Source: Mimachlamys varia
Lineage: Eukaryota; Mollusca; Bivalvia; Pectinida; Pectinidae
Direction of reading: 5' to 3'
Assembly (NCBI GenBank): GCA_947623455.1
Contig: OX392527.1
Location: forward strand, 26,776,201-26,840,200
Length of the DNA stretch: 64,000 bases
This document shows, in pieces, positions 59,346-64,000 of this stretch (the first letter of the stretch is position 1; every line of letters begins with the position of its first letter). Under the pieces are notes generated by a model. That model was not told the DNA's origin and made no database searches. It saw nothing but the letters and a program-made list of their open reading frames with translations. The translations under genes were made by a program, and so were the position numbers.

Positions 59346-59675
59346 ATACATTTGTCATAGAGTCAGAACCCTTCAGACTAACTTTTAAGAAATGGGTGAT
59401 TTACACTCGGACAATTAAAAAATGAAAAAGAGAATTAGACCAGGTATTAATGAAATGGAACACACTTGATCATCAGAATATACAAGTGGACATCATCCCC
59501 TGCCAGCGTCCTAAGTACCATCGTTATGTAGAGATTGAGAAGTATGTCTCATTTGTTTTAGAAACCATTGTTTACTGTTGATATAGTGTCTGTTATGCAG
59601 TTTACCTGACCGACACAAATTTTAATGGTCTTAAAAGCCATGTTCTTATTGAGGGGATTGTACAAATGTAATTAG
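59346..59675. other. Unassigned spacer between two retroelement tails
   Basis: Nothing recognised. Confidence 0.5.
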
Positions 59676-59790
59676 AAAATATCGAACCGTAAACAAAACC
59701 ATAATCAGAACTCAAAATCGATTAAAGTAGGGGCAAAATATGAACAAAACTGAAATATTTACATGAAGATCCATGCAAAAGAACAAAAGA
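59676..59790 (-). repeat. RT retroelement family B, 3' end (copy 12)
   Basis: Inverse orientation: AAACAAAACCATAATCAGAA, CTCAAAATCGATTAAAGTAG, GGGGCAAAATATGAACAAAA, ATATTTACATGAAGATCCAT. Only about 115 bases remain. Confidence 0.75.
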
Positions 59791-61269
59791 ATAAGACAGA
59801 CCTTTGTCTATATCAAACAGACATTTGCTTAAAGTTTGCCAATACTTTATCTATTCTAACTTCAACACTGAAGTATTCCCTCGTGTTTTTGTTTGTTTTG
59901 TTTTGTTTTGAGTTACATTGTATAATGTTTGTGTAACTTGGACTTTCATTCTTTTTGTCAATATCCCATTTTAAAATGCACTATCAACACATTGATGCAT
60001 TATTGCAGGTCGGTTTAACTAATCCCAAATGATTCAATCTAGATACAATGAATATTCTTAATTTTCCTTTAACTATATAACCTAACCCATGTTATATAAC
60101 ACACGGGTGACTGCATTGCGACATGTATTTATCGGTTTCTACTTTTATTTTGTATGATTTTTGGACCAACTCGTATATTTTAGAACGTGTTAATTTTTTT
60201 CATCTACAGGAATAAAGTCATATTGCAACATATCTATAGCCAAGGCAATTCAAGGACATAAAACAACCACAGGTGGTATATAGAAAAACTAGATGTGTCA
60301 GTGAGATACGAACGCCCCCGTTCACCATCAACGAGACGTATAGCGTTTTGTATCATTGACTTTTAAATGTGTTTTCTCATATCTTTCACACTCTTGTTAA
60401 TAATTGGTTGATTAAGGCTGACATCTCAAGTTATTGATAGCCGAAAATGAGAATAAACATTATTTTTTTTGTGTAAATGTAAAAGTTCGTTGCTATGGAA
60501 ACAAGCCAAATCACATATTGTTACTAAATAATGCAAATTGACTCTCCAAAGGGCGGTCATTACCATTTTTGGGAAATATTATTGAAAGCTTTCTTCTCAA
60601 AGTTAAAGTGTGGCTATAAAATAAGTGGACCTCCACTTAATCACAACTTGACCTGTGTCTTACAGTATCAGTATAAAATAACAGTTTAATATCCTTATCT
60701 ATTCAAGATTAAAGTAACAGAAAATATGTCGGCTTTACCTAATGACAGATTGACGAAATGACAGATTGACAGAACACGGAATGACGGTCATGCCCCAAGT
60801 CCATTCTAATTATAGCAATACCTACGGGGACTTCACACAAAACTACCGAGAAACATAAAACAAATATCATATGAAATACACCTTATCCTGCCATTGAGTG
60901 GAATGTTCTATACAACCTTTAATTAGAACAGTTATTAAAACTTGATCCCTTGTCAAGATTTTACAGAATGTAATTTCCGTTATCATCAATGGTGTTGACC
61001 GATTTAGTATTAACGTGGTGTGCTAATGAACCTGTTTCTGACGTGTAAATCAGAGAACAGGGGAATGATTTATTCAGCTTGTTCGTGATCAATTTAACGT
61101 GTTGGCTTATCAAATGTCTGTAATTACTCAACATTCATATACCATCGTCAGGTTATACACATGCATCGATATTTTTATCAACTCGCAGTTTCTTTTCATT
61201 AAATATTGTATTGTTTTCTTCTATTTCTCTTTCACTTGGTCCCTCTTCCTCTGTTGTCTTACAATGTAC
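59791..61269. other. Unassigned sequence with a TTTTG microsatellite
   Basis: A short (TTTTG)n-like tract lies at about 59886-59911. No gene seen. Confidence 0.5.
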
Positions 61270-61600
61270 CTCCCCTTGTTGTTTCTCCCTCCACTCCCGC
61301 TGTTGTCCTACATGTACCTTCCCTTGTTGTTTCTCCCTCCACTCCCACTGTTGTCTTGCTTTCCCTTGATGTGTCTCCTTCTACTGAAGTTGTTGATTTC
61401 TCCTCTACGATTATTGTTGTTGTTTTCTCTGCTATAATTGATATCTCATCTGCGACTATTGTTGTTGTTGTCTCTGCTATTACTGATATCTCATCTGCGA
61501 CTATTGTTGTTTTCTCTGCTATTACTGATATCTCATCTGCGACTATTGTTGTTGTCTCTGCTATTACTGATATCTCATCTGCGACTAGTGTTGTTGTTAT
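61270..61600. repeat. Composite low-complexity tandem repeat (48-bp then 42-bp units)
   Basis: The left part has two 48-base units (CCTTGTTGTTTCTCCCTCCA at 61274 and 61322). The right part has about four 42-45-base units (TGATATCTCATCTGCGACTA, then TTGTTGTTGTCTCTGCTATT). GTT trinucleotide slippage makes unit lengths vary by three. Open frames of 73-132 codons in three plus-strand frames (61099-61659) are artefacts of units divisible by three; the peptides are low complexity. Confidence 0.88.
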
Positions 61601-62692
61601 GTAATACTCTAATCTCCTCAGTTGTTGTTGCTGTTCTTTTTTACGATGTCGAGCTCTGATGCTGTCATTGTTTACTAACGATATAATACTATGAATGACC
61701 TAATACTAGTGTGACCTAACAAATAGTTGATCTTCCAAGACAGGCAATGCCATCCGGAAGCAGATTCTAAGGATGAAATTGCCTGATGAGGGAGTCAAAA
61801 TATATTGATTCACCGAAATGTGTTCTCTTAATGATTTATCATTTAAAGAAAATACATGTAGTAGTAGCAAACATAATGTTCATATATAATGCATAACAAG
61901 AATGATCATATTTTACAGAGCTCATTAGAGATTATTTCCTTTTTTCGATAATAGAAACTACGTTAAACGCAATGTTAAGATGAGAGCAAAACAAAAACCG
62001 TTATTAACAGGATCACTGCTTTCATCCAAATTAATGACTTTTCTAAGAGCTTAAGGCTTATAGGGTGTTTATATCTATAAAATCTAACTTTGGTGCGCAT
62101 TAAACGGAAGCTCACTCCGAGCACACAATTCAAAAATTCTGATCAATATCATAGATATTCGTTGAGGCTATCATGTCCTGGACCACAGCAATAGTAAGTC
62201 TTTGACGAAAACTTTGAGACACGGAAATTTTGTTTTTGGAGGATATCGAGATTATTTCTGAAAAAGGAGGTTACATTTGACATGCATTTAAGAGGTTTTT
62301 TATCCATCTTTCCAACGGTACCAAGCGTACATCAACTAAAAATGTCATTTTTGATGCAAGAAAGGTATTTGGGTCGATTTTTCGACCTGGAAAGCTTGCC
62401 ATCCTTTAGCCTTTATGACCATTAATGGGGTATTTTTATCGAAAATTGATTTAAACCCACCAAAAGTATAAAATTACTATAATCATCCTAGTTTAAGTCC
62501 AAAACTGGCTGTAACAAATTCTCAGGTTCCTGTGCATTTACCCTTTCATGTCCTGACCCATACACTAGATAGTCGTTTAACTTGTCAAACTCCGGTCCAT
62601 ATGGCTAGATAGTTGTTATCTCTGTCAATTGTTTTCCCTATCAATTCCCACATTACGGTACAGTATTTATTCTTTGTTGCTTATAATCCATT
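61601..62692. other. Unassigned sequence, no gene seen
   Basis: Nothing recognised. Confidence 0.5.
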
Positions 62693-62931
62693 TTAGAGTC
62701 TCCTGCAAATCTTGTTCATGCTATAATTCGCCGGGTTTAATGGCGAACGTTTTAACGACATGCCATCTTCTTGCCCTGGCGTACAAACTACCGCCCGAAT
62801 TGTCTCAAACTCCTTCCATTTCGGAATGCAGCTGCAGATTGGAAAACGATCAGTTTGATTTTTATTACTACAGTTCACCGGCGTCTGAAACGCCATCTTG
62901 TAAACACTTAATCGGGAGGCCTCGGTGTTAA
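62693..62931. other. GC-elevated segment with ATG-initiated frames on both strands
   Basis: Plus strand: ATG at 62740 in good context (AATGGCG), 63 codons, stop at 62931. Minus strand: ATG at 62896 in excellent context (AAGATGGCG), 67 codons, stop at 62693. Both occupy the same locally GC- and CpG-richer stretch. The minus peptide begins M-A-F-Q-T-P-V-N-C-S and contains T-P-G-Q-E-D-G; neither matches a family I know. A small exon, a promoter-proximal island or chance are all possible. No clear splice sites decide between strands. Confidence 0.25.
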
Positions 62932-63130
62932 ACTCTTCTGGAAAAGCTACAGAAATAACCAATCGACTACCGATGCACGCTTGCACGATACGGAACATTC
63001 GGGTATCCGATGCAAAGAAGATGAAGCTCATGAAAGGGCAGCATTTCGTATCGGTTTACTCTCATAAATTTAGGTTAACGCATAGGTATTTTAAAACACA
63101 TTGTAATGTAAGGAAGAAAATAAAATTGCA

Positions 63131-63420
63131 TTAAAAAATATGTTATCAGCCCATAACGTAATAAATGACGTCGCCGTTTATAACGTCGCTTTTTATTGGC
63201 TGATGCAGCAGCGTAATGATTTGTAATATAAAAGAGTCTATCAATAAAGTTAATTTTCGCAGGGTATAGATTAAATTATAAGTTTTTTGTGTTATACCTA
63301 CACAAAAAACCGGAGTGTACTCTCATCATAAACCGCTTCGCGGTTTATTTAGAGTACACTCCGTTTTTTGTGTTATACCCCCATAACATAAAACATAGAT
63401 TCAAGTTAATCCTTGAATAT
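63131..63420 (+). repeat. Interspersed repeat family F, copy 3, with a palindromic insertion
   Basis: 63131-63282 matches copies 1 and 2 (ATGTTATCAGCCCATAACGT, CCGTTTATAACGTCGC, TTGGCTGATGCAGCAGCG, TCGCAGGGTATAGATTAAAT). It is then interrupted by a hairpin-forming segment and resumes with TGTTATACCCCCATAACATA. The flank TTTTTTGTGTTATAC occurs on both sides of the palindrome, which could be a target duplication of about 15 bases or part of the arms. Confidence 0.65.
63300..63373. repeat. Cruciform / nested hairpin
   Basis: Outer arms 63300-63323 and 63351-63373 are inverse complements except for one missing G (ACCGGAGTGTACTCT on the left, AGAGTACACTCCG on the right). An inner perfect palindrome, ATAAACCGC-TTC-GCGGTTTAT, sits at 63328-63348. 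This forms a long, strong hairpin inside a family F copy. Confidence 0.85.
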
Positions 63421-64000
63421 AGTGAGGTTTGCTACATGTAACAAAATCGTTGAAAATAATATCCTGTACTTAAACAGCGTTTAAAAATTGTCAGCTTCCT
63501 CGAACTGAAAGTTGGACAGGACGCCAATGACACGTGGTACCACATTTAATCGTCCTCTGCAATCAAAGCACGGACTACAGTACCGAGAATTCGCCATTCT
63601 CTCAGCTTACAATAGCACTGCATAAAATCTCCATTCAACAAACCATTAATTATGCATTTTGACTTCGGGAGGACATTTCCGATTCTGCATTGTGCATTAT
63701 GAGTTCATTGCAATTTTTAAAAATGTTGATACTGTTAGTGATTTATACATTTCTATCAGGAAAAAATCGCTAATATAATGTTTGTTCATCTGGTCCTGCA
63801 TGCGGATATGAACGAAAAAGCACGTATGCAAACACAATCTCAGCGTCAACTTGGGGTGTCCTCGATTGATGTTTTCCTATGCAGTCGTGCGAAGTATTCT
63901 GTGTTGAGATTTGCTGATGAAATGGCAAACAGAACACAAAGCAGTGAAATAACAAGAATATGAAAGCAGGCTGTACTACCAACATAACAATAACAGCGAT
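63421..64000. other. Unassigned sequence, no gene seen
   Basis: Overlapping open frames of 61-71 codons on both strands near 63770-63985 have no recognisable features. Confidence 0.45.

Noticed and set aside
61099..61659. Overlapping plus-strand frames of 73-132 codons
   Set aside because: Low-complexity repeats with units divisible by three; two of the frames begin at non-ATG codons.
1..64000. Bacterial or phage gene content
   Set aside because: No clustered long frames with ribosome-binding sites; many listed frames start at TTG or GTG, which is not meaningful in animal DNA.

Overview
The window looks like intergenic and/or intronic DNA from an animal nuclear genome, most likely a bivalve mollusc or another lophotrochozoan. 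This rests on four things. The DNA is AT-rich (judged by eye, not counted). There are no operon-like runs of open frames. Tandem arrays are numerous. Several diverged interspersed repeat families occur in both orientations, of kinds I associate with bivalve genomes. The species assignment is inference. I see no convincing complete protein-coding gene, no rRNA or tRNA gene and no CRISPR array. The long open frames coincide with tandem repeats whose unit length is a multiple of three, and are artefacts of periodicity.

The clearest gene-derived material is a reverse-transcriptase (RT) retroelement family. One copy (about 55600-56462, plus strand) keeps a Y-I-D-D catalytic motif, a frameshifted C-terminal part and a 3' tail of about 260 bases ending near GACGCTTCGGTATTCTCT. 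Tails or other pieces of the family recur about ten more times: 10800, 21436, 23235, 27728, 28385, 52898, 54783, 57545, 58979 and 59676, with a doubtful one near 49085-49265. Most end at the same 3' terminus with different 5' truncations, as expected of target-primed retrotransposition.

Other interspersed families: A, a SINE-like element of about 200-225 bp (2676, 12644, 13018; minus-strand pieces at 37241 and 46272); C, a repeat of several hundred bp (17700, 25885, 29230, 30855); D (222 and 16644, opposite orientations); E, carrying a long hairpin (6395 and 12385); and F (2463, 31594, 63131). Copy A1 appears to be inserted inside copy F1, and copy F3 contains a perfect-centred cruciform. A 933-bp DNA transposon with terminal inverted repeats and TA target duplication lies at 33145-34077, and a 133-bp foldback element at 5313-5445.

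Tandem arrays, with unit length: 8950-9530 (54/51 bp), 18863-20888 (22 bp), 30523-30845 (31 bp), 35345-36605 (68 bp), 38280-38834 (26 bp), 41432-42020 (about 73 bp, old), 42781-45406 (30 bp), 46694-46913 (30 bp), 50175-50997 (30 bp), 51715-52390 (32 bp, old), 58143-58332 (23 bp) and 61270-61600 (48 then 42 bp). The larger arrays carry higher-order repeats, showing amplification of multi-unit blocks.

The best candidate for host coding sequence is a first coding exon on the minus strand, 40332 down to 40152: an ATG in good context, 60 basic codons and a strong splice donor. Weaker candidates lie at 26901-26674 (minus) and 62693-62931 (either strand). Everything else is diverged non-coding sequence in which I recognise nothing.
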